This document shows positions 52,963 to 62,993 of a stretch of 64,000 nucleotides of DNA, one piece after another (within the stretch, counting starts at the first letter, position 1; the number at the start of each line of letters is the position of its first letter). The translations under genes were made by a program, and so were the position numbers. The notes under the pieces were generated by a model. It ran no database searches, had not been told where the DNA came from, and was given only the letters and a program-made list of their open reading frames with translations. Location: assembly GCA_002255575.1 (NCBI GenBank), contig NCAT01000007.1, forward strand, positions 43,893 to 107,892, written 5' to 3'. Source of the DNA: Acidocella sp. 20-57-95. GTDB taxonomy: Bacteria > Pseudomonadota > Alphaproteobacteria > Acetobacterales > Acetobacteraceae.

Positions 52963-53640
52963 TCATGGCGCGAGACCATAGCCCGCCAGCAATGCTGCCA
53001 TCCAGAGTGCAATCGGGTCATCGGCTTCTAGCAGCGGCACAGGGCTGGTTAACTTCGCCCATTGCAACGCACCAAACACAATATGGTCCGCATAGGCCGG
53101 ACCGGTGCCCGCAATAAATTGCTGCGTTTTCAGCGTGGCCCGCAACGGCACCAAGGCGGCTTGGAACGCGGGTAAATATTGTGCGTGCTTCGCCGCCATC
53201 TCCTCAAAAGTCTCGCCAAATACCGCCTCGCGCGTGCGGCGGAAATAATCCTGATCCTTCGGTGCGATCATGGCGTGGATATTCGGCACCACCAGCCGGG
53301 CGATGGCCGGATGCAAAGTTAGCTCGGTCCAGTTCTTCACGAGCATCGTCAAAGCCCTGGTTGCCGGGTCGTTAAATAAGGTGGCACCGTTCGGGTAGGT
53401 TGCTTCCAAATATTCCGCAATCGCCTGGCTATCATGGATAATTGCTTCACCATCAATTAATATCGGCACTTTGCCGGTACCGCTGAATGCAACCTCGTCT
53501 TTCTCAGTAAAATGCCAGGGAATGGTCTCATAGCTGAGATTTTTATGCGCCAGCGCCAACTTGATCCGCCAGCAATAGGGGCTGAACCGCACTGATGTAT
53601 CAGCAGACGCCAATTCATATAGCTTTCTCGTCGAACTCAT
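52963..53640 (-). CDS. Glutathione S-transferase family protein
   Basis: 225 aa. Thioredoxin-like N-terminal domain with the catalytic-type SPYCWRIKLAL (about 20-30) and a VPILIDG / HDSQAIAEYLE cis-Pro and glutathione-gamma-Glu binding pair, then a helical C domain. It overlaps the following GST gene (ATGA), and is translated second in the pair. Could act in detoxification or as an isomerase. Confidence 0.9.
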   Translation of the reverse strand: MSSTRKLYELASADTSVRFSPYCWRIKLALAHKNLSYETIPWHFTEKDEVAFSGTGKVPILIDGEAIIHDSQAIAEYLEATYPNGATLFNDPATRALTMLVKNWTELTLHPAIARLVVPNIHAMIAPKDQDYFRRTREAVFGETFEEMAAKHAQYLPAFQAALVPLRATLKTQQFIAGTGPAYADHIVFGALQWAKLTSPVPLLEADDPIALWMAALLAGYGLAP

Positions 53641-54323
53641 TGTGCCACCTGACCAAATAAATGCACCCGGGATTCCGGTGTGACGGTTGGATTATCGTTG
53701 ATGTCTTTAGCAATTTGATACGCACGCGCAACCGCTGGCCTTTGCGCCATCGCCGTAAACCAGCGCTTCAGATGCGGAAATTCATCGATATTTTGCTGCT
53801 GGCGTTCGTAAGGGACAATCCAGGGATAGCACGCCATATCCGCGATTGAATAATCCCCCGCGATATACGCCCGGTCCGCCAGGCGCTTATTCAAAACGCC
53901 GTAAAGCCGGTTGGTTTCCTTCACATACCGGTCGATCGCATAGGGTAGCTTCTCTGGCGCATAGGTGCCGAAATGATGATTTTGCCCAGCCATCGGCCCG
54001 AGCCCACCCATTTGCCAGAATAACCACGCCATCACCTCGGTTCGGCCACGCACATCAGATGGCAAAAACATGCCGGTTTTTTCCGCTAAATATTGCAGGA
54101 TCGCGCCAGATTCAAACACGCTGATCGGCGCACCGCCATCAGCGGGTGCTGTATCAACGATCGCCGGGATGCGGTTATTGGGGGCTATTTTTAAAAATTC
54201 TGGCGCAAATTGCGCGCCCTTGGAAATATTTATCGGCTTCACCTGGTACGGCAGGCCAGCTTCCTCCAAAAAGATTGTAATCTTATGGCCATTTGGCGTC
54301 GTCCAGTATGAAAGCTCGATCAT
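53637..54323 (-). CDS. Nu-class-like glutathione S-transferase (YfcG/YghU type)
   Basis: 228 aa. The YfcG-like start YWTTPNGHKITIFLEEAGL and PNNRIPAIVD, ESGAILQYLAEKTG segments mark the GSH-binding domain; the C-terminal domain includes ADMACYPWIVPYERQQQ. Nu-class enzymes have disulfide-bond reductase activity toward small disulfides. It leads the two-gene GST unit and is 14 bases downstream of pepN. Confidence 0.9.
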   Translation of the reverse strand: MIELSYWTTPNGHKITIFLEEAGLPYQVKPINISKGAQFAPEFLKIAPNNRIPAIVDTAPADGGAPISVFESGAILQYLAEKTGMFLPSDVRGRTEVMAWLFWQMGGLGPMAGQNHHFGTYAPEKLPYAIDRYVKETNRLYGVLNKRLADRAYIAGDYSIADMACYPWIVPYERQQQNIDEFPHLKRWFTAMAQRPAVARAYQIAKDINDNPTVTPESRVHLFGQVAQ

Positions 54324-54337
54324 CGCGTTTCCCTTGG

Positions 54338-56932
54338 TTAAGCCAGCGCCTTGGACGCCATCTCGTAAGTGTTGTGGCTTAGTGCCTCAATAGCAAGAAT
54401 CCGTTCAAGGTTCTCCCGCATTAAATCTTGTCTAACCGAATCAAACCGCCGCCAGGAGCCTAGCACCGTGCAAAGCCGTGCGGCGATTTGTGGGTTTTTG
54501 GCATCCAAAGCGATGATGGTGTCTGCCAGCAACTTATAGCCCGCACCTGATTTATCATGGAACTTCGCCTGATTGCTGGCAAAGGCACCGATCAACGCGC
54601 GTACACGGTTGGGGTTTTTTAAGTCAAAATCGGCATGTTTCGTTAAAAATTGAACCTTTTGTAAGGTGTCCGGCGCGCCTGCACGGGCTTGCACGGCAAA
54701 CCATTTATCAAGCACCAGCGGGTTGGATTTCCAACGCCCATAGAACTCGTTCAGCGCATTATCCCGATTCGTGTCAGCGGTTTCCGATAAAATGGTGAGT
54801 GCCGTTAATGTGTCAGTCATGTTGGCGTTTGCCGCGAATTGCGCCAATGCCGGTTCATTGTCGCCGGCGGCCGCTAAATAGCCCAGGGCGGCATTCTTCA
54901 CCGCCCGGCTGCCCATCGCATGGCCGGAAAGGTCAAGCGGCGCCGCCTGGCCAAACGCCGCCATGGCCGCGGTGAATTCGGCTTTCAACGCCTTGCCCAA
55001 TGCGGCGCGGGTGGCAAGCCGCACCGCATGGATCGCATCAGGGTCAACCACGCTCATCTCGTCGGCCAGCAGTGACTCACCCGGTAAAATCAGTGCCTCG
55101 GCTGCGAAAGCTGGGTCGTGCGCGGCACCGCGCAGGATATTCGCGATGGCGTCTTGCAACGCCCTATCGAGCACGAACGGCTTGCCGGCTTGGTGGTCGG
55201 CAATTGCATCCAACAGGCAAAGCGTCGCGTAACGTTGCAGCGCGTCCCAGCGGTTGAATAAATCCGTATCATGGGCTGCCAAGAACGCGAGCCGCGCGCG
55301 GCTTTGTCCGAGCAATTTTACCGGGGCGGAGAAATTGCGGAATAAAGAAGGGACAGGGGGGGCTGGAATATTGATAAAGGTGAAGGTTTTTTCAGATTGA
55401 TCCAGAATTAAAATATCCGCCATACCTTCGCTGCCATCTGGGTTTAGCAGCCCCATCGAGACGGGAATCAAAAACGGCTTTTTCTCCGGCTGGCCTGGCG
55501 TTGGTTTGGTATGCTGGCGCAATGTGAGTTTGAATGTCTGCAAAGCTGCATCATAATGTTCTTCAAAGCTAATCTCTGGCGTTCCCGCTTGCTCATACCA
55601 GGTCATAATCTGCGAAAGATCAATCGGCGTGGCTGACTGCATAGCGGCCAGAAAATCTTCCACCGTTGCGGCGGAATTGTCATTGCGGGCAATATAGGTG
55701 TCGAACCCCTTGCGGAACGCATCGCGCCCCATGAGGGTGAGATACATCCGCACCACCTCCGCACCTTTTTCATAAATTGTGGTGGTGTAGAAATTATTGA
55801 TCTCAAGGTAGCTATCTGGCCGCACCGGGTGGGCAAGTGGCCCAGCATCGTCACGGAACTGGGTGGTGCGTAACATCCGCACATCGGCAATTCGTTTTAC
55901 CGCCGCGCTAAACTGGTCAGACATATATTCCTGGTCACGGAAGACGGTTAGACCCTCTTTGAGCGAAAGCTGAAACCAGTCGCGGCAGGTTACCCGGTCG
56001 CCGGTCCAATTATGGAAATATTCATGCGCAATCACGCGCTCGACACCTTGGAAATCTGCATCTGTCGCGGTTTCAGGACTGGCCAGCACATAGGCGGTGT
56101 TGAAAATATTCAGCCCCTTATTTTCCATCGCCCCCGCATTGAAGTCAGACACCGCCGCGATGTTGAAAACATCCAGGTCGTATTCCAGACCAAACCTCTC
56201 TTCATCCCATTTCATCGAGGATTTCACGGCCGCCATCGCATGGCCGCAACGGGCTTCCTCACCGGCCTGAACATAAATGCCAAGCTCGACCTTCTTGCCG
56301 GATTTGGTGATGAATTCATCCTTCACCGCCACCAAATCTGCTGCCACTAACGCAAAAAGATAAGAGGGCTTCGGGTGTGGGTCTGAAAATTGTGCCCAGA
56401 TTTTACCATCCTCATCCGTGCCCTCGGCGATTTTATTGCCGTTGGAAAGCAGCACCGGGTATTTGGCAGGGTCCGCATGCAGCGTGACATTATAGCGCGA
56501 CATCACATCGGGCCGGTCCGGGAAATAAGTGATTTTCCGGAAACCTTCCGGCTCGCATTGCGTGAAAAATCCAGCGCCGGACATATAAAGACCGGAGAGC
56601 TCAGTATTCGCCGCCGGCACAATTCGTACTTTCGTGTCTAGGGTAAATTCATCCGGAACATCTGCAATGGTCAGTTTATTATCGCGCAGCGTGTAATGGT
56701 TATCGCCAAGTTTTTCGCCATTCAGCGCAACGGCAAGCAATTCTAACTGCCGCCCATCCAGTACCAGCGGGCCGGGCGCATTGCGGCGAATGCGCAGCTG
56801 CGCGGTTACAATGGTCCCTTCGGGTGCGAGATTAAAATCCAGTGACACCTCAGCCACCTTAAACGCGGGCGGGGTATAGTCAGCCAAGCGAATTGCGTTG
56901 CGGGTCGGGGTCGCGATTTGTCCGTCGGCCAT
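54338..56932 (-). CDS. pepN: Aminopeptidase N
   Basis: 864 aa M1 metallopeptidase. Substrate motif GAMENKGLNIFN and zinc site HEYFHNWTGDRVTCRDWFQL are intact, with the DUF3458 domain and Ig-like/ARM C-terminus. It removes N-terminal residues from peptides in the cytoplasm. ATG 56932 has AGAGGAG upstream and is preferred over ATG 57010. It is divergent from the GNAT-like gene, and the two GST genes follow it closely. Confidence 0.96.
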   Translation of the reverse strand: MADGQIATPTRNAIRLADYTPPAFKVAEVSLDFNLAPEGTIVTAQLRIRRNAPGPLVLDGRQLELLAVALNGEKLGDNHYTLRDNKLTIADVPDEFTLDTKVRIVPAANTELSGLYMSGAGFFTQCEPEGFRKITYFPDRPDVMSRYNVTLHADPAKYPVLLSNGNKIAEGTDEDGKIWAQFSDPHPKPSYLFALVAADLVAVKDEFITKSGKKVELGIYVQAGEEARCGHAMAAVKSSMKWDEERFGLEYDLDVFNIAAVSDFNAGAMENKGLNIFNTAYVLASPETATDADFQGVERVIAHEYFHNWTGDRVTCRDWFQLSLKEGLTVFRDQEYMSDQFSAAVKRIADVRMLRTTQFRDDAGPLAHPVRPDSYLEINNFYTTTIYEKGAEVVRMYLTLMGRDAFRKGFDTYIARNDNSAATVEDFLAAMQSATPIDLSQIMTWYEQAGTPEISFEEHYDAALQTFKLTLRQHTKPTPGQPEKKPFLIPVSMGLLNPDGSEGMADILILDQSEKTFTFINIPAPPVPSLFRNFSAPVKLLGQSRARLAFLAAHDTDLFNRWDALQRYATLCLLDAIADHQAGKPFVLDRALQDAIANILRGAAHDPAFAAEALILPGESLLADEMSVVDPDAIHAVRLATRAALGKALKAEFTAAMAAFGQAAPLDLSGHAMGSRAVKNAALGYLAAAGDNEPALAQFAANANMTDTLTALTILSETADTNRDNALNEFYGRWKSNPLVLDKWFAVQARAGAPDTLQKVQFLTKHADFDLKNPNRVRALIGAFASNQAKFHDKSGAGYKLLADTIIALDAKNPQIAARLCTVLGSWRRFDSVRQDLMRENLERILAIEALSHNTYEMASKALA

Positions 56933-56984
56933 GGAGGCTCCTCTGATACTGGCAAAAACATCTTGTAGTGACATATGGTAGGCT

Positions 56985-58139
56985 ATGCGTGACGATCCAT
57001 CAAAATTCACCTTAGAGCTCTACCCGGCCATCGCGGAAATCGGCCAGGTGGCGTGGGATCGCTGCGCTGGGGATGATAACCCGTTCGTCTCGTATGGGTT
57101 TTTGTCGGCTTTGGAGGATAGCGGGTCGGTCGGTAAGCGCTCGGGTTGGTTTCCACGCTATGCGGCGCTGAAAAATACGCTCGGCGAAGTGGTGGCGGTG
57201 GCGCCCGCCTACGCCAAAACCAATTCCTACGGCGAATATGTGTTCGACCATGGCTGGGCGAACGCGTTTGAGCAGGGTGGCGGGCAATATTACCCGAAAT
57301 TGCAGGTCGCGGTGCCATTTTCACCGGTGCCCGGCCCAAGGCTACTTTGCCGGCCAGATTTCCCGGCGGAAGCCGTCGGCGACGCGCTGATTAAAATGGC
57401 ACAGACGTTGGATTGTTCCTCGGTGCATATTACCTTTTGCAGTGAGGCGGAATGGGCATTGCTTGGCAAAGCCGGCTGGCTCCAGAGGCTCGGCACGCAG
57501 TTTCATTGGGATAATCAGGGCTACCGGAATTTCGATGATTTTTTGGCAGCGCTCTCCTCACGCAAGCGCAAAGCGATCAAGCGCGAGCGGCGGGATGCCG
57601 CCCAGGGGTTAACCTTCAAAGCGCTCAGCGGGGCGGATTTAACACCAGCGGTGTGGGATGCATTCTACCAGTTCTACCTCTCGACGGTGGACCGTAAATG
57701 GGGCGGCGTTTACCTCACTAGGGCATTTTTCGACCTGCTGGGTGAGCGGTTGGGCGAGGAAGTGGTGCTGATGATGGCAGAGCGTGATGGTAAACCAATT
57801 GCCGGGGCGCTCAATTTACGTGGGCGCGAGGCGCTGTATGGGCGCAACTGGGGCAGCATCGAGGATGTGCCGTTCCTGCATTTTGAACTCTGCTATTACC
57901 AGGCCATCGACTACGCCATCGCCCACGGGTTGAAGCGGGTGGAAGCCGGGGCGCAAGGTGAGCATAAAATCCAGCGCGGCTACACGCCCAAGCCAACCTA
58001 TTCTGCGCACTGGATTTTCCACCGCGGCCTCTCGGACGCCGTGGCAAAATTCCTGGCCGCTGAGCGCCCTGCCATATTGCGGGCGATGGCCGAATTGGAT
58101 GAGGACAGCCCGTATAAAAAACTGGGAGATGCGGCTTAG
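56985..58139 (+). CDS. GNAT/DUF482-type (peptidogalycan biosynthesis-like) protein
   Basis: 384 aa. Typical of PF04339-type acyltransferases: DNPFVSYGFLSALEDSGSVG at the N-terminus, DDFLAALSSRKRKAIKRERR in the middle and GHKIQRGY-like EHKIQRGYTPKPTYSAHW at about 325-345. They resemble FemAB and GNAT folds, probably acylating cell-surface material; substrate unknown. The start lies 52 bases from the divergent pepN ATG, leaving room for a shared promoter region. Confidence 0.87.
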   Translation: MRDDPSKFTLELYPAIAEIGQVAWDRCAGDDNPFVSYGFLSALEDSGSVGKRSGWFPRYAALKNTLGEVVAVAPAYAKTNSYGEYVFDHGWANAFEQGGGQYYPKLQVAVPFSPVPGPRLLCRPDFPAEAVGDALIKMAQTLDCSSVHITFCSEAEWALLGKAGWLQRLGTQFHWDNQGYRNFDDFLAALSSRKRKAIKRERRDAAQGLTFKALSGADLTPAVWDAFYQFYLSTVDRKWGGVYLTRAFFDLLGERLGEEVVLMMAERDGKPIAGALNLRGREALYGRNWGSIEDVPFLHFELCYYQAIDYAIAHGLKRVEAGAQGEHKIQRGYTPKPTYSAHWIFHRGLSDAVAKFLAAERPAILRAMAELDEDSPYKKLGDAA

Positions 58140-58175
58140 CTTCCCGCCGCCCGCAGAATGGGCTAACCCCCCGCC

Positions 58176-59510
58176 ATGGTTAAAGTACGTTTCGCGCCCA
58201 GCCCGACTGGGTATCTGCATGTTGGCAACGCCCGCGCTGCCCTGGTTAATTTTTTGTTCGCCCGCAGCCAAGGCGGGCATTTCCTGCTCAGGCTCGATGA
58301 TACCGACACTGAACGTGGCCGCCCGGAATATGAGCAAGGCATCTATGATGACCTGCGCTGGCTGGGGCTAAACTGGGACTCGACCGACAAACAATCGCTC
58401 CGCTCAGCACGTTATGATGAAGTGGCTGAGGCGCTGAAAGCCGCCGGCCGGCTATACCCATGCTTTGAGAATGAGGAAGAACTTGCTGCCAAGCGCGCTG
58501 CGCTGATCAAGCGCAAGCTGCCGCCGGTCTATGACCGCGCCAGCCTGTCTTTAACACCCGAACAACGCGCCGCCGCCGAAGCGGCGGGCAAAAAACCGCA
58601 CTGGCGTTTCAAGCTTTCCGATGGTGCCGCCGCCTGGCAGGATTTGGTGCTCGGTGGCCGGACGGTGAAATTCGCCACCGTGTCAGACCCGGTGCTGATC
58701 CGCGCGGATGACACACCTTTATATACATTCACCTCGGTGGTGGATGATGTGGACCATGAAATCACTCATATTATTCGCGGTGAAGACCATGTGACCAATA
58801 CCGCGGTGCAGATTGACCTGTTCCAGGCCATCACCAGCGCCCCCCTGCCCCGCTTTGCGCACCTACCGTTGATCAGCGATGGTGATGGCGGCAAATTATC
58901 CAAGCGCCTGGGCAGTGTTTCGCTGCGCGCCATGCGCAAGGACGGCATCGAAGCGGCCACCATCACCGCCTATCTGGCCCGCCTTGGCACCAATAAGGAC
59001 CCCGCGCCGTTGCGGCTGGATGAGCTGGCGGCGGCCTTTAACATCAATGATTTTGGCCGGTCCTCGCCACGCTTTGACCCTAAGCAACTGCTTGCTTTGA
59101 ACCGTAAAATTCTGCACGCGCTGGATTTTGCGGCGGTGCAGGACCGCCTGCCGGAAGCTGCCACCGAAGCTTTCTGGCTGGCAGTGCGCGGTAATCTCGA
59201 TTTGCTGACCGAAGCACGGCAATGGTGGGAGGTGGTGAGCGGCGACATCGCGCCGCCGCAGGTAACGCCGGAAGAAGTTGCGATTCTGGCCGCCGCCCTG
59301 CAAAACCTACCTGCCGAACCCTGGGACAACACCACTTGGAAGCCCTGGGTGGCAGACATTGCTGCCGCCAGCGGGGCCAAAGGCCGGGCACTTTACCATC
59401 CGCTGCGCCTGGGCCTTACGGGTGAAGAGCAAGGGCCGGAAATGGCGGCCTTATTGCCGTTGATCGGGCCAGCAAAGGTCGCCGAGCGATTGCGCCGCCT
59501 CGTTGTATAG
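58176..59510 (+). CDS. gltX: Glutamyl-tRNA synthetase
   Basis: 444 aa. HIGH-type motif GYLHVGNARAALVN (residues 12-25), KMSKS-type KLSKR (about 243-247) and the catalytic domain insertion present. Alphaproteobacteria often carry two GluRS paralogues, one of which mischarges or charges tRNA-Gln; which one this is cannot be set here. It is the first of a gltX, YfgM-like, bamB, der run. Confidence 0.94.
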   Translation: MVKVRFAPSPTGYLHVGNARAALVNFLFARSQGGHFLLRLDDTDTERGRPEYEQGIYDDLRWLGLNWDSTDKQSLRSARYDEVAEALKAAGRLYPCFENEEELAAKRAALIKRKLPPVYDRASLSLTPEQRAAAEAAGKKPHWRFKLSDGAAAWQDLVLGGRTVKFATVSDPVLIRADDTPLYTFTSVVDDVDHEITHIIRGEDHVTNTAVQIDLFQAITSAPLPRFAHLPLISDGDGGKLSKRLGSVSLRAMRKDGIEAATITAYLARLGTNKDPAPLRLDELAAAFNINDFGRSSPRFDPKQLLALNRKILHALDFAAVQDRLPEAATEAFWLAVRGNLDLLTEARQWWEVVSGDIAPPQVTPEEVAILAAALQNLPAEPWDNTTWKPWVADIAAASGAKGRALYHPLRLGLTGEEQGPEMAALLPLIGPAKVAERLRRLVV

Positions 59511-59560
59511 CGCCTTGCGCACGGCTATGCTGAGCGAGCGTAAAAAAGGGTTGAGTTCGC

Positions 59561-60226
59561 GTGGTTGATATTTTTGACGAAGTTTCTGAGGATTTACGGG
59601 CGGAGCAGGCAGCCAACCTGCTGAAGCGCTATGGCGGGCTGCTGATCGGCGCCGCCATTCTGGTCCTGGCAGGTATTGGCGCCCAGCAAGGCTGGCAATG
59701 GTATCAGGCAAAACAGAACGACAAGGCAGCGACAGCCTATATTGCACTTGCAAACCAGATCGATGCGCAAGGTGGCAGCCTGACCAACGACCAGCGTGTG
59801 GCGGACGCCAAGGCCTTTGTTAACTTTGCCGCCACCGCGCCGGAAGGCTATCGCACCTTGGCGAAGCTAAAGGCTGCCGGTTTTTATGCTGATGCCGGGC
59901 AGATTGATGCCGCTGAAGGGCTGTGGAACGATGTTGCAGGCGATAGCAGCGCGGATAGCTTGCTGCGTGACCTCGCCAATTTACTCTGGGCGCAACATGC
60001 GCTCGGCACCGCGCCCAATGAGTCTGTTGCGGCACGGCTGCAACCCCTGACTGTGCCGGAAAACGCCTATCACGATATTGCGGAAGAAACCCAAGCCTTG
60101 CTTTACCTGCATGAAGGCAAGACCGACCTCGCTAAATCTCTGTTTGCACAAATCTCTGCTGACCCTAACGCTCCGGAAGCGGTTCGTAACCGCGCCAACG
60201 GGCTCCTCGCCAAGCTGAACGGATAA
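59561..60226 (+). CDS. YfgM-like tetratricopeptide membrane protein
   Basis: 221 aa from GTG 59561. N-terminal cytosolic segment, one membrane helix at about 26-46 (GGLLIGAAILVLAGIGAQQG), then a periplasmic TPR-like domain. The gene order YfgM-bamB-der is conserved across Proteobacteria; YfgM is linked with SecYEG and envelope protein quality control. Symbol withheld because sequence identity to YfgM itself was not measured. Confidence 0.87.
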   Translation: MVDIFDEVSEDLRAEQAANLLKRYGGLLIGAAILVLAGIGAQQGWQWYQAKQNDKAATAYIALANQIDAQGGSLTNDQRVADAKAFVNFAATAPEGYRTLAKLKAAGFYADAGQIDAAEGLWNDVAGDSSADSLLRDLANLLWAQHALGTAPNESVAARLQPLTVPENAYHDIAEETQALLYLHEGKTDLAKSLFAQISADPNAPEAVRNRANGLLAKLNG

Positions 60227-60234
60227 TACAGACC

Positions 60235-61560
60235 ATGACAAAAACACTCGGGCGCCGTATGGCGTTGATGATGCCAATTGGCTTGCTGCCGCTGTCGCTC
60301 GCAAGTTGTGGCGATGCCAAGAAAGCCACCGCCATCGGCGTCCAGATTCCGGTACAGCCGGAAACCAGTCCGCTGGAGGTTGCGGTTAACCCACCCAAAA
60401 TCACTATGCCGGCTGCCGTCGCGCTGCGGGACTGGCCGCAAAGCCTTTGCAACCCGTCCCATGCGGCGGGCAATATGTCTGGCCCTGCCAATTTGGGCCA
60501 ATCATGGCATGTGGGGATCGGCGCAGGCGGTGGTTATCGCCAGCCGCTTGCGGCCAGCCCGATTGTGGCCGAAGGCAAAATTTTTGCGATGGACGCCAAT
60601 GGCAAAATTACGGCGGTAAAAGGTGCTGACGGCACGCAGGTATGGCGCACTGACACCAAGCCAAAGCACGCAACCGAGCTGAATATTGGGGGCGGTCTCG
60701 CGTATCATGAAGGCCTGATCTATGTCTCCACAGGGTATAGTGAGCTGGTGGCCATAAGCCCAACTGACGGTAAAATTATCTGGCGCCAAAAACTTGATTT
60801 CCCGGCCCGTTCCGCCCCCGCCATCGGCAATGGGCTGGTGGCTGTGATCACCCAGAACGACCTGTTAATGACGTTTCTGGTGAAAACCGGTACGCCAAGC
60901 TGGCGCTTTGTCGGCAAGATTATGGATCAGCCTGCCTCCGTTTCGGTAATTGGCGCACCGGCCATTGATGATGGCATTCTGGTGGCTGGCTTCTCATCCG
61001 GAACGCTCGCCGCATTGGATATTAACTCCGGCACGCCGATTTGGGAAAAGAGTTTGGCATCATCGTTTGGGCAATCCAACCCTCTGGATTTCTCCGATAT
61101 TGCGGCTGCACCGGTTATTTATGGTGGGGTGGTTTACGCAATCAGCCTGGGTGGCTCGTTACAGGCTATCGATCTGCGCTCCGGTGCTAAGGTGTGGGAA
61201 CATAATGCGGCAGGTAATCAGCCTGTCTGCGCCGTGGGTAAGTTCATTTACGTGCTGACGCTGGAACAAAAGCTGGTCGCCATTCATCAGGATGATGGTC
61301 TGGTGTGCTGGAGCCTGGATATGCCTGCCTATAAGAATATGAAGGCCAAGACCAACCCGATTCAGTGGAATGCACCTTTGATGGTGAACAACCTGCTGCT
61401 GCTCACGAATGATCATAGTGAGCTGGCCTATGTGGACCCGTTCACCGGCACGATCGGTGCAACCGCTCGGCTGTTCGGCCCCTCTGACATGACACCGATC
61501 GCCGCAGGATACACTTTGATTATCCTCACCCGCAACGCAACCCTTGCTGCCTATAGCTGA
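60235..61560 (+). CDS. bamB: Outer membrane assembly lipoprotein BamB (PQQ beta-propeller)
   Basis: 441 aa. Signal with lipobox LASC (about residue 23) and eight-bladed beta-propeller repeats of PQQ type (for example WRTDTKPKHATELNIGGG, GAKVWEHNAAG). BamB is part of the BAM outer membrane protein insertase. It sits between the YfgM-like gene and der as in other Proteobacteria. It is 9 bases after the YfgM-like stop. Confidence 0.9.
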   Translation: MTKTLGRRMALMMPIGLLPLSLASCGDAKKATAIGVQIPVQPETSPLEVAVNPPKITMPAAVALRDWPQSLCNPSHAAGNMSGPANLGQSWHVGIGAGGGYRQPLAASPIVAEGKIFAMDANGKITAVKGADGTQVWRTDTKPKHATELNIGGGLAYHEGLIYVSTGYSELVAISPTDGKIIWRQKLDFPARSAPAIGNGLVAVITQNDLLMTFLVKTGTPSWRFVGKIMDQPASVSVIGAPAIDDGILVAGFSSGTLAALDINSGTPIWEKSLASSFGQSNPLDFSDIAAAPVIYGGVVYAISLGGSLQAIDLRSGAKVWEHNAAGNQPVCAVGKFIYVLTLEQKLVAIHQDDGLVCWSLDMPAYKNMKAKTNPIQWNAPLMVNNLLLLTNDHSELAYVDPFTGTIGATARLFGPSDMTPIAAGYTLIILTRNATLAAYS

Positions 61561-61574
61561 TCTGAACCAATGAA

Positions 61575-62921
61575 ATGTTGCCTAAAGTCGTTATTACCGG
61601 TCGCCCCAATGTGGGTAAATCAACCCTTTTCAACAGGCTTGTCGGCCAGCGCCTAGCGCTGGTGGCAGACACGCCAGGGGTTACCCGCGACCGTAAAGAA
61701 GCTGAGGCAATGCTGGCCGGCACCAAGGTGTTGCTGGTGGATACAGCCGGGTTGGAAGAGGCCGCCCCTGATACGCTGCCAGGCCGGATGCGCGCTTCCA
61801 CCGGGGCGGCGATTGATGATGCGGCTTTGGTATTGTTTTGTTTTGATGCCCGCACCGGGCTGCTGCCGGAAGATAAATATTTCGCCGCCTGGCTGCGCCG
61901 TTCGGGTAAAAAAGTACTGGTGGTGGCCAACAAAGCCGAAGGGCGCGGCGGCGCTGCTTCGGCCATGGAGGCGTATGAGCTTGGGCTGGGCGACCCGGTG
62001 GCGATTTCTGCCGAACATAACGAGGGCGTTTATGATTTGATGCGCGAAATCGCGGATCTTTTGCCGCCACCGCCCGATGCGGATGACCTGGAGGACGAAG
62101 GCGAAAACCTGCCCTTACATTTCGCCATTGTGGGCCGCCCGAATGCCGGAAAATCGACCTTGGCGAATTATCTGCTGGGTGAGCAGCGCGTCATCACCGG
62201 GCCGGAACCTGGCCTGACACGCGATTCCATCGCCGAAGAATTCACCGGCCCGGATGGCCAGCAATACCGGCTGGTGGACACCGCCGGATTACGCAAGCGG
62301 GCCAAAGTGGATGAAGGCTTGGAGCGCATGTCCACCTCGTCTGCGATCGAGGCGTTGAAACGCGCCGAAATGGCCGTTCTGGCGATTGATGCAACGCGCG
62401 GCATTGATGAGCAGGATTTGCACATCGCCCGGCTGATCGAGCGCGAAGGCCGTGGCTGCATTATTGCCCTAACCAAATGGGATGCGGTGGACGACCGTGG
62501 CGGGGCGCGCCAGCAGGTGATCGACCGGATTTCGATTTCGCTCAGCCAGATGAAAGGGATAACGATTATTCCCATCTCGGCTGAAACCGGCGAAGGAATG
62601 AATAAATTATTCCCCGCATTGCGCGCCGCCTATGAGCTTTGGAACAAACGCATCCCAACCAGTGCGCTGAACCGTTGGTTTGAATATGCGTTAGAGAAAT
62701 TTCCGCCGCCCTTGGTGGAAGGCCGCCGCTTGAAGCTGCGTTACATCACGCAAGTGAAAGCTCGCCCACCCACCTTTGCGCTGTTTGGTACCCGGGCTGA
62801 GCAAACCCCTGACACGTATCACCGTTACCTGGTGAATAATCTGCGCGATGCGTTCGAAATGCCGGGCGTGCCGATCAGACTGTTTTTACGCGGCACCGAA
62901 AACCCCTACGCTGACAAGTAA
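61575..62921 (+). CDS. der: Tandem-GTPase ribosome assembly factor Der (EngA)
   Basis: 448 aa. Two GTPase domains with P-loops GRPNVGKST (residues 9-17) and GRPNAGKST (about 190), each with DTAGLEE/DTAGLRK switch motifs and NKAE/TKWD base-recognition motifs, then a KH-like domain. Essential for 50S maturation. A hairpin (62937-62979) follows. Confidence 0.97.
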   Translation: MLPKVVITGRPNVGKSTLFNRLVGQRLALVADTPGVTRDRKEAEAMLAGTKVLLVDTAGLEEAAPDTLPGRMRASTGAAIDDAALVLFCFDARTGLLPEDKYFAAWLRRSGKKVLVVANKAEGRGGAASAMEAYELGLGDPVAISAEHNEGVYDLMREIADLLPPPPDADDLEDEGENLPLHFAIVGRPNAGKSTLANYLLGEQRVITGPEPGLTRDSIAEEFTGPDGQQYRLVDTAGLRKRAKVDEGLERMSTSSAIEALKRAEMAVLAIDATRGIDEQDLHIARLIEREGRGCIIALTKWDAVDDRGGARQQVIDRISISLSQMKGITIIPISAETGEGMNKLFPALRAAYELWNKRIPTSALNRWFEYALEKFPPPLVEGRRLKLRYITQVKARPPTFALFGTRAEQTPDTYHRYLVNNLRDAFEMPGVPIRLFLRGTENPYADK

Positions 62922-62936
62922 ATGTCATAAAACCGC

Positions 62937-62979
62937 AAAACCAACGCCTTATGAGTACGCTATATGGCATGTTGGTTTT
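62937..62979 (+). terminator. Hairpin between der and the phosphoesterase gene
   Basis: The arms AAAACCAACGCC and GGC-AT-GTTGGTTTT pair with a two-base bulge. The T-rich end is terminator-like for der, but it ends only one base before the CTGGAG Shine-Dalgarno of the next gene, so it may instead affect that gene's initiation. Confidence 0.5.
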
Positions 62980-62993
62980 ACTGGAGTTATGAC

